This document shows, one piece after another, positions 16,547 through 25,690 of a DNA stretch of 33,181 nucleotides (its first letter is position 1; every line of letters starts with the position of its first letter). The notes under the pieces were generated by a model that did no database searches, was not told where the DNA came from, and was given only the letters and a program-made list of their open reading frames with translations. A program made the translations under genes and the position numbers. Origin of the DNA: an uncultured Saprospiraceae bacterium (GTDB lineage: Bacteria > Bacteroidota > Bacteroidia > Chitinophagales > Saprospiraceae); NCBI GenBank assembly GCA_937929835.1, contig CALFUU010000086.1, positions 1 through 33,181 on the forward strand, in the 5' to 3' direction.

Positions 16547-18646
16547 ATGAAATCAATCATATTAAGCGTTAGCCTAGCTGTAATAGTATGCTTCGGTACA
16601 CAAGAAATCTCTGCACAGAACCTCATCAATATTATAGCAGAAGTAAATGATCTATCCTGTCACAGTGCCGATGGTCTCATTGATGGATCTATAGACATCC
16701 GAGCAGAGGGCGGCGCACCGCCATACACATACGCGTGGACTGGAGATGGTGTAAACACTGTAGCTCAGAACCAGAATAGCTTGGCAGCAGGCACCTATAA
16801 TCTAATCGTTACAGACGCTAATGGATTGACAGAGGAAGCCGAATTCACTTTAGTAATGCCAGAGCAACTGCTTATATCTGACTCTCTATTGCACCCAGAA
16901 TGTAATACCATACATGGAGAGAGCAATGGGTCTATTGATATCACTGCATCGGGTGGCCTTGCTCCTTATAGCTTCACTTGGACAGGGCCCGAGGTCTGTA
17001 ATACTTGTGAGGATCAGACTGGGCTAAGTACTGGGACATATTGTGTCACCCTAACTGACGTCAATAATTGCGAAACAACTAAGTGCTTCGACTTAACCGA
17101 ACCAGTTGCTTTGCAAATCGTTGCAAGTATCTCAGAACTTTCGTGCAATGGATCCAATGGAACAAGTGATGGCCATATTGATATTACAATAAGTGGTAGC
17201 ACACCACCCTACACCTATCAATGGACTGGATTAGATGTGGCACCAATTGATCAAGACCAATGGATGCTGGGCGCTGGCACATATTGCGTTACAGTCACTG
17301 ATGTAAACGGTTGTGAAAAAACTGAATGCTATACGCTAGTAGAACCAGAAGTGATAGGCGTCCTAGCAGATGTTACGCATCCCAAGTGCTCCGCTGATGG
17401 GTACATAAATATAAATGTAACAGGAGGCACTTCCCCTTACACTTACGAATGGTCAAATGGATATATAGGAAGCAACAACAGCAACCTTAGCGCGGGCAAT
17501 TACACCTTATCTGTTACAGACAGTAATGGCTGTAACTGGGAAACTTCTTACGACCTTATCTCAGAATCTTTTACCGTAGAGTACAGACAAACAAACTTAA
17601 ATTGTCAAAATCAATCGGCAGACTACGAAATAATAGTTACCGGTGTCAGTGGGCCTTACGCTCTATCCTATACGACAACAACAGGAGGAACTATCGGCTA
17701 CTTAGATAACAATCTAGATCAAGCTGGAGGAATAGCATTGGCATCAAATATCGAAATCGGACATATATACACCATTGATATTATCGACAATGAAGGTTGT
17801 ACTCAAAGTATAAGTATAGATGCTCAAAATAGTATTGAAACTGCATTAGAGGTCCCACGACTATGTCTTGTAACCAACAGCGCAGACGGACACATTCAAG
17901 TTCTCTGGGAAGATGGAATAAGTTCCGACAACGTTACAAAACATAATATCTATAGAGAAACGAGCTCATCAGGTACTTATGTAAAAATTGCAACGATACA
18001 AAAAGTACTAGACAATAATTATCTAGACGAAGAAGCCGATCACACAGTTAGATCATATCAATATTATATAACAGCAAGTGATGATTGCGGAAACGAATCG
18101 GAACCAAGCAGCATTCACAAGACTATCCACCTCCAGATAGGTCAAGGTGTAGGAGGTCATATCAACTTGCAATGGGATGCGTATATTGGCGTCGACTATA
18201 ATAGCGTGAAGATACTAAGAGGTGCCTCTTCGACAGACTTAGAAGAATACGTTACCCTACCATCTAACATATTTACTTTTACGGATAACACGCCTCTTTC
18301 TGGTGATGTATTCTATCAAGTGGTCATAGGAGCAGTAGTTGATTGCAATATTAACAAGGGTCTTTATGAACTCAAATCAAATGTCGCAGCACTAATAGAG
18401 ACAAGTACACAAGAAATTGATTGGTCAGAAAGCATCTACCCTAATCCAGTTTCTGAAACTCTCAACATAGACTTAGAACAACCTGCACACTTAACCATAA
18501 TAAATACTAAAGGTCAAGAAATAAGACAATTCGATTTGCAAAAAGGAAGCAATCAAATAGTCACATCAGATCTAGACTCTGGACTCTACTTCTTACAATT
18601 CTTACAAGGTCGCGAGGTGTTTGTAACCAGACTCCTGAGAGAGTAA
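16547..18646 (+). CDS. SprB-repeat T9SS-secreted surface protein
   Basis: A protein of 699 residues. The signal peptide is at 1-24 (ending ISAQ). Four SprB-type repeats follow at about 33-107, 110-188, 192-268 and 272-340, each with G-SIDI-x-GG-PPYTYxW and LxAGTYxVTVTDxNGC. A fibronectin type III-like region lies near 440-535 (IQVLWED, then YQYYITASDDCGNES), and a T9SS type A sorting domain at about 625-699 (IYPNPVSETLNIDL, then GLYFLQFLQG). Repeats of this kind occur in the gliding adhesin SprB, but this protein is far shorter, so a role in surface adhesion is only suggested. An in-frame ATG 33 bp earlier (16514) would place 11 charged or polar residues before the signal peptide, so 16547 is preferred. 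The gene may stand alone, 195 bp after the DUF5916 gene. Confidence 0.85.
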   Translation: MKSIILSVSLAVIVCFGTQEISAQNLINIIAEVNDLSCHSADGLIDGSIDIRAEGGAPPYTYAWTGDGVNTVAQNQNSLAAGTYNLIVTDANGLTEEAEFTLVMPEQLLISDSLLHPECNTIHGESNGSIDITASGGLAPYSFTWTGPEVCNTCEDQTGLSTGTYCVTLTDVNNCETTKCFDLTEPVALQIVASISELSCNGSNGTSDGHIDITISGSTPPYTYQWTGLDVAPIDQDQWMLGAGTYCVTVTDVNGCEKTECYTLVEPEVIGVLADVTHPKCSADGYININVTGGTSPYTYEWSNGYIGSNNSNLSAGNYTLSVTDSNGCNWETSYDLISESFTVEYRQTNLNCQNQSADYEIIVTGVSGPYALSYTTTTGGTIGYLDNNLDQAGGIALASNIEIGHIYTIDIIDNEGCTQSISIDAQNSIETALEVPRLCLVTNSADGHIQVLWEDGISSDNVTKHNIYRETSSSGTYVKIATIQKVLDNNYLDEEADHTVRSYQYYITASDDCGNESEPSSIHKTIHLQIGQGVGGHINLQWDAYIGVDYNSVKILRGASSTDLEEYVTLPSNIFTFTDNTPLSGDVFYQVVIGAVVDCNINKGLYELKSNVAALIETSTQEIDWSESIYPNPVSETLNIDLEQPAHLTIINTKGQEIRQFDLQKGSNQIVTSDLDSGLYFLQFLQGREVFVTRLLRE

Positions 18647-18661
18647 TCCTTATACAAATAG

Positions 18662-18704
18662 AAAAAAGGCTGACGAAAATCAAAAAATTCTAGTCAGCCT
18701 TTTT
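18662..18704. terminator. bidirectional Rho-independent terminator
   Basis: Bases 18663-18674 (AAAAAGGCTGAC) pair perfectly with 18693-18704 (GTCAGCCTTTTT, less one base at the end) around an 18-nt loop. T-runs follow the stem in both directions. It lies between the stop codons of two convergent genes (18646 plus, 18706 minus) and can serve both. Confidence 0.85.
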
Positions 18705-18705
18705 A

Positions 18706-19506
18706 TTAGATAGTACTCTTACTTTTAGATAGTGCCAAGCTCAGAGCCATAGCTTCCTTAACTTCTTGCAAACTTGGTTTAACTCTATACTCAAGAGCAA
18801 TTTCTAATAATCGGATAGGAAATTTAAGAGATGCGCTCATTGATATCTTTGATCCTTCTATCTCTGTCCAGTTGCTAAGACCTACCTCAGATAGGACGTC
18901 AACCGTTTGTTTACCATAGCGAGATTTTAGTCTTAAAAACAATTCTACATCAAACAACCATTTGGAGACAAAAGGTGTATCAAAGAGATAATTAGCAGCC
19001 GCTACATCAAAGACTTTAGCTCCGCATTGTGTATCACAAATGGGTAATTCTATAAGTGATTTAATTATCCTGCCGACCGCAAAACTGGCCAAAGATCTAA
19101 AGGCTGACCGCTCTACGCCACTGCCATCACCTTTCTTGCGAGAGCCAATGACTACTCTTTTGTCTTCAATTCTATGCACCGCTACAAGTCGCATATAATC
19201 CTCAAAACCTGTTGCTAAGTCAGCATCAATAAAACCGATGGTCTCCACATCTTCCTGATGAGACATCATCAAGACACCTTGTCGTACGGCCTCTGCTTTA
19301 CCTTGATTGACAGTTAAATCGACCACCGTTACTTGGGCAGTGTTCTGGTTGGCAAACTCTGACAATTGCGCTACCGTCTCATCTGAGCTCCCATCATTAA
19401 CAAAGCATAGATGGTAATCAGCTTGCTGATCTACAAATTGCTGAAATTCATCGAATTTCAATCTATTGGCTTCATTATAACAGGGGATAACAATTACATT
19501 TTTCAT
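18706..19506 (-). CDS. family 2 glycosyltransferase, polyprenyl-phosphate sugar synthase type
   Basis: A protein of 266 residues with a full GT-A glycosyltransferase core: VIPCYNEANRL (6-16), FVNDGSSDET (35-44), NQGKAEAVRQG (67-77), the metal-binding DAD in GFIDADLAT (91-99), IGSR (120-123), DTQCGAKVF (158-166) and WLFDVELFLR (183-192). The DTQCG-K and W-FD-E motifs are typical of dolichyl/undecaprenyl-phosphate glucosyl- and mannosyltransferases (Alg5/DPM-like), which move a sugar from a nucleotide donor to a lipid phosphate at the cytoplasmic face. No membrane segment is present, unlike eukaryotic Alg5. It diverges, across 187 bp, from the GT-C operon starting at 19694, whose enzyme could use the lipid-linked sugar. 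The sugar cannot be told from sequence. Confidence 0.85.
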   Translation of the reverse strand: MKNVIVIPCYNEANRLKFDEFQQFVDQQADYHLCFVNDGSSDETVAQLSEFANQNTAQVTVVDLTVNQGKAEAVRQGVLMMSHQEDVETIGFIDADLATGFEDYMRLVAVHRIEDKRVVIGSRKKGDGSGVERSAFRSLASFAVGRIIKSLIELPICDTQCGAKVFDVAAANYLFDTPFVSKWLFDVELFLRLKSRYGKQTVDVLSEVGLSNWTEIEGSKISMSASLKFPIRLLEIALEYRVKPSLQEVKEAMALSLALSKSKSTI

Positions 19507-19693
19507 CTCTTAAGTTTGGCTGTTGACTTTAATTATGCCTCAAATATGTACCCCACAAGGAGCTGAAAGTCAGCATATTCGGACTAGAGACTGTATGAAT
19601 CGATTTTCTGTACTTCTAGTTAGATTTTTGGAGTTGGGAGTCGACGAGGATATAGCTAACTTGACCTCTGAATAGAATGGTGATTAAAGTATC

Positions 19694-22687
19694 TTGAACA
19701 AAGCGAGACAGTACTACTTATTGGCCTTATTTCTAGCCTTGCTCATCCACGGTACACTACTCTCGTTTACCCTAGGCAATACCTATGATGCCTATGTCCA
19801 TATGTTTATGGGCAGCCATTATGCAGATAATTGGTTTGAGACATGGAACTACAAATGGTATACAGGCTTCACGATGACGAGCTACCCCCCACTTGTCCAT
19901 CAGATCATAGCCCTCTTGTCTAAGATTGTGTCACATAAACTGGCTTTTCTGTTCTGGGCGCTGGTTGCTGCCGGCCTATTTATACGCGGCATATACCACT
20001 TCTCGAGAATATGGGTCACTGATCTGGTTGCGGGATATGCCTGCCTCATCGCCACATTCTCTTCTTCCTATATAGAAGCTTTACATATTTTCGGTCAGCT
20101 ACCAAGCATCACAGGTGTTGCTCTTTTGCTCAATGCGTGTCCAGAATTATATAAATGGATAAGGTATGGGAGAGGGTCTTACTTTATCACTGGCGTGCTG
20201 CTCTTGAGTTGTATGACTGTGGCGCATCACGTGACGACGATCTTTGGTATGGTCTTTTTTATTGCACCTGTACTCGGCGTTGCCCTTATAGATATTGCAG
20301 CGGACAAAGTAGGTATGGAAAAGCTCAAGATAAGCCATTTCTTGATCGAAGTCAAAAATCACCTAGCACAGGCCATTCTCTTTGCAATCACAGGACTCTG
20401 TGTTATAATCATTCCCATCTTTCCTTACTGGTACTGGAGCAAAACAGATCCTATCACCCAAGTCAGCATTCCCCATGGGTCTAGAGCTTCTTTTATTTTA
20501 GAAACAGATTTAGGTTTGGTCTTTTTTCTGATACCATGGGGTATATTTCTATTTTTCTTACCCGGTATCTTCTATAAACTTTTTCACAAAAGAAATCTTC
20601 TTCTTGGTCTATCCTTTGCCTTACTTTTCTTATTAGGGACGGGTGGCACGACGCCACTCCCTAAAATGCTCCTAGGAGAGACGGCTTTCAATATCTTGAC
20701 CTTAGACAGGTTTACATTCTGGGCGAGCATCATTGCCATCCCATTTATGGCCCAATTGATTCATAGTCTTATAGAAAAAGATTTAGGTTCTGCGATAAAA
20801 AACAATCTTGGTGACATAGCGCATAAGTTTATCATTTTCCTGTACATCATCAGTACCCTCTTTGTCTCAGGACTTATAATTAATTTTTCCAATTACAAAT
20901 CATTGCAGCCAGATCCTATCGAGATGCAGCCTATTGTAGATTTTCTTGAGCGGGATGGTCACGATAGATGGCGGTATATGACTTTGGGTTTTGGTGATCA
21001 GATGGCCTGGTTATCAGCCAACAGTTCTGCTCTATCTGTAGACGGCAACTATCATTCTGCGCGCAGATTACCTGAGATGACAACTCGTGCGGTGGAGCGC
21101 ATAGAAAATTCAAAATACTTAGGAGAGGAAGGTCTAGGAGCCCTAAGGGACTTCTTAGCGACACCAGAAAAGTATCATCTTAAATATCTTTTTTCCAATG
21201 ACAAATTTTATGAGCCTCTACTCTACTTCTATGGATGGGAAAAACTTAAGCCACTAGAAAACAATATAGACTTGTGGGAAAGAAAAGATGTGCCTCCGCT
21301 ACCAACTATATTACCTAAAAAGTCTATCCCTATATATCAGAGGTTAATGTGGGGACTGCTGCCACTGACTTGCGTTATAACAACGGCTCTTATTCATCTC
21401 TTGATATGGTTTGTCAGAAAAGAGGATAGGATAGAAATGCTGAGAACAACCACCACTTACAGTTCTAATCGTAAATGGTATTTCTTCTATGGGGTGTGGG
21501 CAGCACTCTTGTTACTCTGTCTATTATGGACGGGCAAAAAATGGCTAGAACATCAAAATACACAAACGACTCCAGAAGAAACGCTACTCAATTATTATCA
21601 CGACCTAGACTTCAAGAGATTTAATAAAGCTTATGCCTATCTTGACAAAGAAGATGATTTCTCTCTAGAACAATATCTACTAGAACTATCGTTAGAAGAT
21701 GGGATACTCGCCTCTTATGCCAAACTTGATACAATCACAATTGACAGCATAGAGTCCCTCAGTGAGGAAAAAAAGAAATATCATCTTAGTGTCGAGTGGT
21801 TTACCGCAACGCATAAGTACACGACAGCAGAACAACACGTCTTGCACAAACGAGATGAAAAATGGTACATAGAAAAAAAATCGATGCAGCGGGCAACACC
21901 TCCAGATCAGTTGATCAATGTACCTAGCATCAACTTCCACAAACAAGGTAGGCGTAAAGCAGAAATACAGAATACGGACAGACTCGATGTTCTAGACAGA
22001 CCATCTATCGCAATCCCACAGAGTCATTTGGTGAAGAAAAACGGGCATTACTACCTTGTTGGAGAAATCCTTAATACAGATAATGTTCCAGCATTTGTTA
22101 CTATAGAAGGCGTATTATACAACAATGAAGGGATAGAAATATACAGAACAAATGCAGACGAGCATCTCATCCACAATTTATTTCCTAAAGAATCTTCACC
22201 ATTTAGAATCAACTTTGATAACTGGGAAGGCATAAGCGAACATCAAAAGAGAGAAGTATCGAATTTTGTCATATTTGCAAGAAGTATGGTGACGGATGAA
22301 GAGTGCTATAAATTTACTGGTGTCAGGTCCATAGAATTAGATACACATCAGCTTCAGCTTACGATGGACAACTATGGTAACCAAGAAGTCAGTATTCCAC
22401 AGATAATTATTTCGTATCAAGAAGATCAAACGATGTTGTGGGTCGATAGATTTTATATGGACACTGGCATCAGACCCCAGAGACAAAAACAAGTTACATT
22501 GACGCTAACCAATACAGAAAGGATCTTGCTTAAGAAAAGAGGTACAGCAGAAAACATATTACTCAATGGAAGTCAAGCCAGCACCAGGGAAACAAACAAA
22601 TTTTCAAATGGACATAGGAAAGGGCAAATTATCTACAATAACAATCTTCGAATAGAAATATTCTCAAATGGACTGGTGGGTCAATGA
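19694..22687 (+). CDS. GT-C-type polytopic membrane protein with periplasmic NTF2-like tail
   Basis: A protein of 997 residues. Residues 1-400 hold about ten transmembrane segments; the first loop has NTYDAYVHMFMG (29-40) and TSYPPLVH (62-69), reminiscent of GT-C glycosyltransferases and the PTPS-related membrane family, in which an acidic residue of the first loop is catalytic. A soluble stretch (405-545) and two more helices (about 553-573 and 598-613) follow. Residues about 627-731 look like an NTF2-like domain (ETLLNYYHDLDFKRFNKAYAY, then WYIEKKSMQ), and 765-870 like a small beta-sandwich (HYYLVGEILNTDNVPAFVTI). TTG at 19694 is taken as start because no ATG precedes the first helix in frame. 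The stop overlaps the next start by 4 bp (ATGA). The likely role is transfer of a lipid-linked sugar on the outer face of the inner membrane; this is inference. Confidence 0.6.
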   Translation: MNKARQYYLLALFLALLIHGTLLSFTLGNTYDAYVHMFMGSHYADNWFETWNYKWYTGFTMTSYPPLVHQIIALLSKIVSHKLAFLFWALVAAGLFIRGIYHFSRIWVTDLVAGYACLIATFSSSYIEALHIFGQLPSITGVALLLNACPELYKWIRYGRGSYFITGVLLLSCMTVAHHVTTIFGMVFFIAPVLGVALIDIAADKVGMEKLKISHFLIEVKNHLAQAILFAITGLCVIIIPIFPYWYWSKTDPITQVSIPHGSRASFILETDLGLVFFLIPWGIFLFFLPGIFYKLFHKRNLLLGLSFALLFLLGTGGTTPLPKMLLGETAFNILTLDRFTFWASIIAIPFMAQLIHSLIEKDLGSAIKNNLGDIAHKFIIFLYIISTLFVSGLIINFSNYKSLQPDPIEMQPIVDFLERDGHDRWRYMTLGFGDQMAWLSANSSALSVDGNYHSARRLPEMTTRAVERIENSKYLGEEGLGALRDFLATPEKYHLKYLFSNDKFYEPLLYFYGWEKLKPLENNIDLWERKDVPPLPTILPKKSIPIYQRLMWGLLPLTCVITTALIHLLIWFVRKEDRIEMLRTTTTYSSNRKWYFFYGVWAALLLLCLLWTGKKWLEHQNTQTTPEETLLNYYHDLDFKRFNKAYAYLDKEDDFSLEQYLLELSLEDGILASYAKLDTITIDSIESLSEEKKKYHLSVEWFTATHKYTTAEQHVLHKRDEKWYIEKKSMQRATPPDQLINVPSINFHKQGRRKAEIQNTDRLDVLDRPSIAIPQSHLVKKNGHYYLVGEILNTDNVPAFVTIEGVLYNNEGIEIYRTNADEHLIHNLFPKESSPFRINFDNWEGISEHQKREVSNFVIFARSMVTDEECYKFTGVRSIELDTHQLQLTMDNYGNQEVSIPQIIISYQEDQTMLWVDRFYMDTGIRPQRQKQVTLTLTNTERILLKKRGTAENILLNGSQASTRETNKFSNGHRKGQIIYNNNLRIEIFSNGLVGQ

Positions 22688-23871
22688 TAAAGTCGATACA
22701 ACATATTACTATTCTCTTAATATTCTGTCTATACGGTTGTCGTGAGCACGTTCCAGAATCTATTTCTGTGCAGATCGATGCAGAGATAAAACTCTTCGCT
22801 CCTGAGGGATTTGTTGTAGGAGAAAAAATTATTGCATCTATTACAACGCTTGGCAGTGTGCCTCAGGAGGCTACTCTCCTTATAGATAATGGCCTCACGA
22901 TTATGACCCTTGGCGTTAGCACCAACAAACAGCAAACGCTAAAGGCACTATGGTTGCAACAAGCAGGTAGATACACATTGACAGTTATACAACAGAATAA
23001 AATTCTAGGGACGAAATCCTTCTCTCTTGAGGCAAGCACACTTATAGAACCCTTAGAAATCTACACTGGCCCCACTACCATTCTTGTCAATGGCCAAGAA
23101 GAAAGTATGCTCACTTATATACCGGCGGACAAATATGATAACGGTATCACAGAGGCTAGACCCATCAATTATAATACCACGGTAGGCTTTCTGACTTCAC
23201 CTACAGATAGCGTGCGCAATATGATCAGTTATAAAAAATTAAGTGCTGACGTCAAGGCAGAAAAAATTATACTTGGTGTATCTACCGACGCCTTATCGTC
23301 GACAGAGCAGGTTGTAGAAAAAATTTCAGATTGGCCAGACAAAATAGAAATCGAAGCGATAAGACACTATCCTTATGCTGACAACAGACAATACACAAGA
23401 CTGAAGACTAAACCCTTAAGTGATAAATATGGCAATCAAGTGGCCGATGGCACCCTTATTACAGTGACACAAAATCTAGATACAAAACTTACAGCTACCT
23501 ACAAGTGCATCGTTATCGATGGTGTAGCCAATGCTTACTTAAGAAATCCCAACAGAGCTGGGACATACACCTATCAAGCAACTGTCGGCCGCGTACAAAG
23601 CAACAAGCTCCCGTTGACTTATAAGCAACTTGTCGATAGCATCCCCCACCAATATACTGCCGCAACAAATGAGCTGATGGTTGGACCCCTTATATCCACG
23701 CAGGGCCAATTAGTCCCTGATGGTACTGCGGTCGTGCTTACAACATCAAAGCAGATCATAACAGGTGAGACTGTAGATGGAAAAGTCATCCTGGATCTAC
23801 AATCGCTTTCTGAAACAAGAGATGCCGCGACGTTGTCTATCGGTGGTCTGCAAACATCGATAGAGCTATAA
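22684..23871 (+). CDS. lipoprotein of the GT-C operon, function unknown
   Basis: A protein of 395 residues starting with a lipoprotein signal (hydrophobic 7-16, lipobox LYGC with Cys19). The rest is beta-rich, with segments resembling Ig-like or invasin-like strands: GKYTLTV-type motifs such as AGRYTLTVIQQ (about 99-109), DKYGNQVADGTLITVTQ (about 246-262) and AGTYTYQATVGRVQSNKL (about 295-312). Two of these fit the pattern 'D-x-G-N-x-V-x-D-G-T' seen in bacterial Ig-like domains. The start overlaps the upstream stop (ATGA) and the stop overlaps the downstream start (TAATG), so the three genes are translationally coupled. I do not recognise the family; it probably sits in the periplasm or outer membrane as a partner of the GT-C protein. 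Confidence 0.65.
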   Translation: MIKSIQHITILLIFCLYGCREHVPESISVQIDAEIKLFAPEGFVVGEKIIASITTLGSVPQEATLLIDNGLTIMTLGVSTNKQQTLKALWLQQAGRYTLTVIQQNKILGTKSFSLEASTLIEPLEIYTGPTTILVNGQEESMLTYIPADKYDNGITEARPINYNTTVGFLTSPTDSVRNMISYKKLSADVKAEKIILGVSTDALSSTEQVVEKISDWPDKIEIEAIRHYPYADNRQYTRLKTKPLSDKYGNQVADGTLITVTQNLDTKLTATYKCIVIDGVANAYLRNPNRAGTYTYQATVGRVQSNKLPLTYKQLVDSIPHQYTAATNELMVGPLISTQGQLVPDGTAVVLTTSKQIITGETVDGKVILDLQSLSETRDAATLSIGGLQTSIEL

Positions 23872-24446
23872 TGACAGACACATCCTCCTCTCGTACACGT
23901 TGGCCCTATGCCATAATACTCTTGCTCATACTTTGCTTGAGTGTAGCCGCACTGTCCAAAGTCTTGAGCTATTTTAAATCTGGTGCCGACGCTAATAATA
24001 TCTACGAACTAGGACACCAGCTTTTAAGCACACATCAACCCAAAATTGATTGGTTGAATGATGATACCAATATCGGTGGAGAAATAAATCAGTATATCAG
24101 AGAGGAAATAACCCAAGCTTACTCTGATGCCTGGGGCATACTCAATAAAAGTATGGCAGAAGCGAAGGATTTAGGCCTCAAAGAAAACTTTACAGAACTT
24201 AAAACTAAAAGGCTTGGTCGAAATATATCCAGCACAACACCAATTATCAGGGATGACCTTAGCCATAAACTACAGCTCCATTTTATTTCGCTAGATCGGC
24301 AAGTTGCTAGTTTCTCAGATGTAGAAGCTACATCTACTATAAAAATCCCAGCACATAATATATCTTACGCAGACACCTCAGCTTATGCAGTAGTTATGAC
24401 ATTGAGTGATGGGAAGTGGCAAATCAACAAGCTTCAAAGAAAATGA
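23871..24446 (+). CDS. single-pass membrane protein with NTF2-like periplasmic domain
   Basis: A protein of 191 residues. One transmembrane helix (about 14-32) follows a short positive N-terminus, so the bulk should be periplasmic. Residues about 38-190 have a helical first half (EINQYIREEITQAYSDAWGILNKS) and a curved-sheet second half ending VMTLSDGKWQINKLQRK, similar in layout to NTF2-like domains and to the tail of the GT-C protein two genes upstream. It shares one base with the lipoprotein stop codon. The stop is only 9 bp from the stop of the convergent GT4 gene and no terminator is visible between them. Function is unknown; a scaffold or regulator of the GT-C enzyme is a guess. Confidence 0.6.
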   Translation: MTDTSSSRTRWPYAIILLLILCLSVAALSKVLSYFKSGADANNIYELGHQLLSTHQPKIDWLNDDTNIGGEINQYIREEITQAYSDAWGILNKSMAEAKDLGLKENFTELKTKRLGRNISSTTPIIRDDLSHKLQLHFISLDRQVASFSDVEATSTIKIPAHNISYADTSAYAVVMTLSDGKWQINKLQRK

Positions 24447-24455
24447 TAACTATAC

Positions 24456-25679
24456 CTAATTGGTCATAGGTGCTACTGCTGGCATCTTATCTGCAATTTC
24501 TACAGTTCTATGTAGCTTGGCCATACGCTTAAAATGTAGTAGATACCAATCAGCAATATCACACATAGGTAAGGAAACAGCAGCAGCATAATTTTGTCTA
24601 CCCATATGCTGTCGATAGGCTTTATCTTCAATAAGATTTTGAATGGCCAGAGCGAGACTTTCTACATCCTGTGGTTCGAAATATTCGCCAACATAACCTT
24701 CTTCCTCTATAAGTTCTTTGAGATCACCAATATTAGGCAACACAACAGCACGTCCATAACTGCCTGCCTGATGCAATACACCAGAGCTGCCCGTCGTACT
24801 TGTATAAGGAAACACGACCAAAGAGCTATCTCTAAATAAACCCGCTACATCTTCTTCCTCAACATAACCTGTATAGGTAACATCATCTACCGCCGCATAC
24901 TTTTGCTGCACGCCATCTAGATACCCTTTAACATTTGGATTATCTGTTCCAGCAATAACAAGTTCAATTTTCTTACCTGTACGTTCACGTACAACTACTA
25001 TTGCTTCTATAAGATCTTCTACTTTTTTATAAGTACCAAATTTTCCAAAAGTCATTACCTTGAGACTATCCTCACTTTCAGGAACAAGATCAGGCACCTC
25101 AAATGCACCATGAGGAATAAGTGCAATGTTAGTTGCCTTATATTTTTTCTTTAGGATGTGCACATATTTAGGCATCGTGACGGCGAGTACATTGGACAAC
25201 AATAGTAGCTTGGTCAATAAGGTTCCTATGAAATCATAGATTTTCATCACCAACTTATTAGTTGTTATACCTGCCGAAGCATAATCGACAGTCTCTGTAA
25301 TATTATGTAATAAAGTAATGGCTGGAACACCTGCCAATCTGCTAAGCAGAGGACCGAGCAACCCCAGAGCTCCCGCTATTTTACTATCTCCGAATGAAAG
25401 AAACTGAATATTAAACAAAGCAACATCAACCTTATATTGCTTAATGTATTTTACAATTCTTATAAAATTAAACACATCATTAAAAGTCCAACAAGGCACT
25501 ATAGTCACTTTACAGCCAGCAATTTCTTGATCCTCAGGATACTGGGCATCTATCTTATCTGTAAAGATAACAACCTCTTCTATGTCAGATTTAAGTTTCA
25601 GATTTTGAACCAGATGATAAGCATACTCATTTAAAGTGCCTTTAGAAGGCGGGTATGGTGAGACGATTCCGATTTTCAT
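24456..25679 (-). CDS. family 4 glycosyltransferase
   Basis: A protein of 407 residues with the GT-B fold. The N-terminal half has SPYPPSKGTLNEYAYHL (7-23). The nucleotide-sugar half has LIPHGAF (187-193), VMTFGKFGTYKKVEDLIEA (208-226), LVIAGTDNP (240-248) and PYTSTTGSSGVLHQAGSYGR (291-310). In the last motif the first Glu of the usual E-x7-E pair of GT4 enzymes is missing, replaced by a TTGSSG loop; a branch of GT4 family enzymes shows this. It should add a sugar to a growing glycan at the cytoplasmic face. The start lies 11 bp after the flippase stop, so STAS, flippase and GT4 form one operon. Confidence 0.85.
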   Translation of the reverse strand: MKIGIVSPYPPSKGTLNEYAYHLVQNLKLKSDIEEVVIFTDKIDAQYPEDQEIAGCKVTIVPCWTFNDVFNFIRIVKYIKQYKVDVALFNIQFLSFGDSKIAGALGLLGPLLSRLAGVPAITLLHNITETVDYASAGITTNKLVMKIYDFIGTLLTKLLLLSNVLAVTMPKYVHILKKKYKATNIALIPHGAFEVPDLVPESEDSLKVMTFGKFGTYKKVEDLIEAIVVVRERTGKKIELVIAGTDNPNVKGYLDGVQQKYAAVDDVTYTGYVEEEDVAGLFRDSSLVVFPYTSTTGSSGVLHQAGSYGRAVVLPNIGDLKELIEEEGYVGEYFEPQDVESLALAIQNLIEDKAYRQHMGRQNYAAAVSLPMCDIADWYLLHFKRMAKLHRTVEIADKMPAVAPMTN

Positions 25680-25690
25680 AATTTATACTT

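Noticed and set aside
24447-24455. Terminator between the convergent NTF2-like and GT4 genes
   Set aside because: Only 9 bp separate the stop codons and no inverted repeat was found around them.
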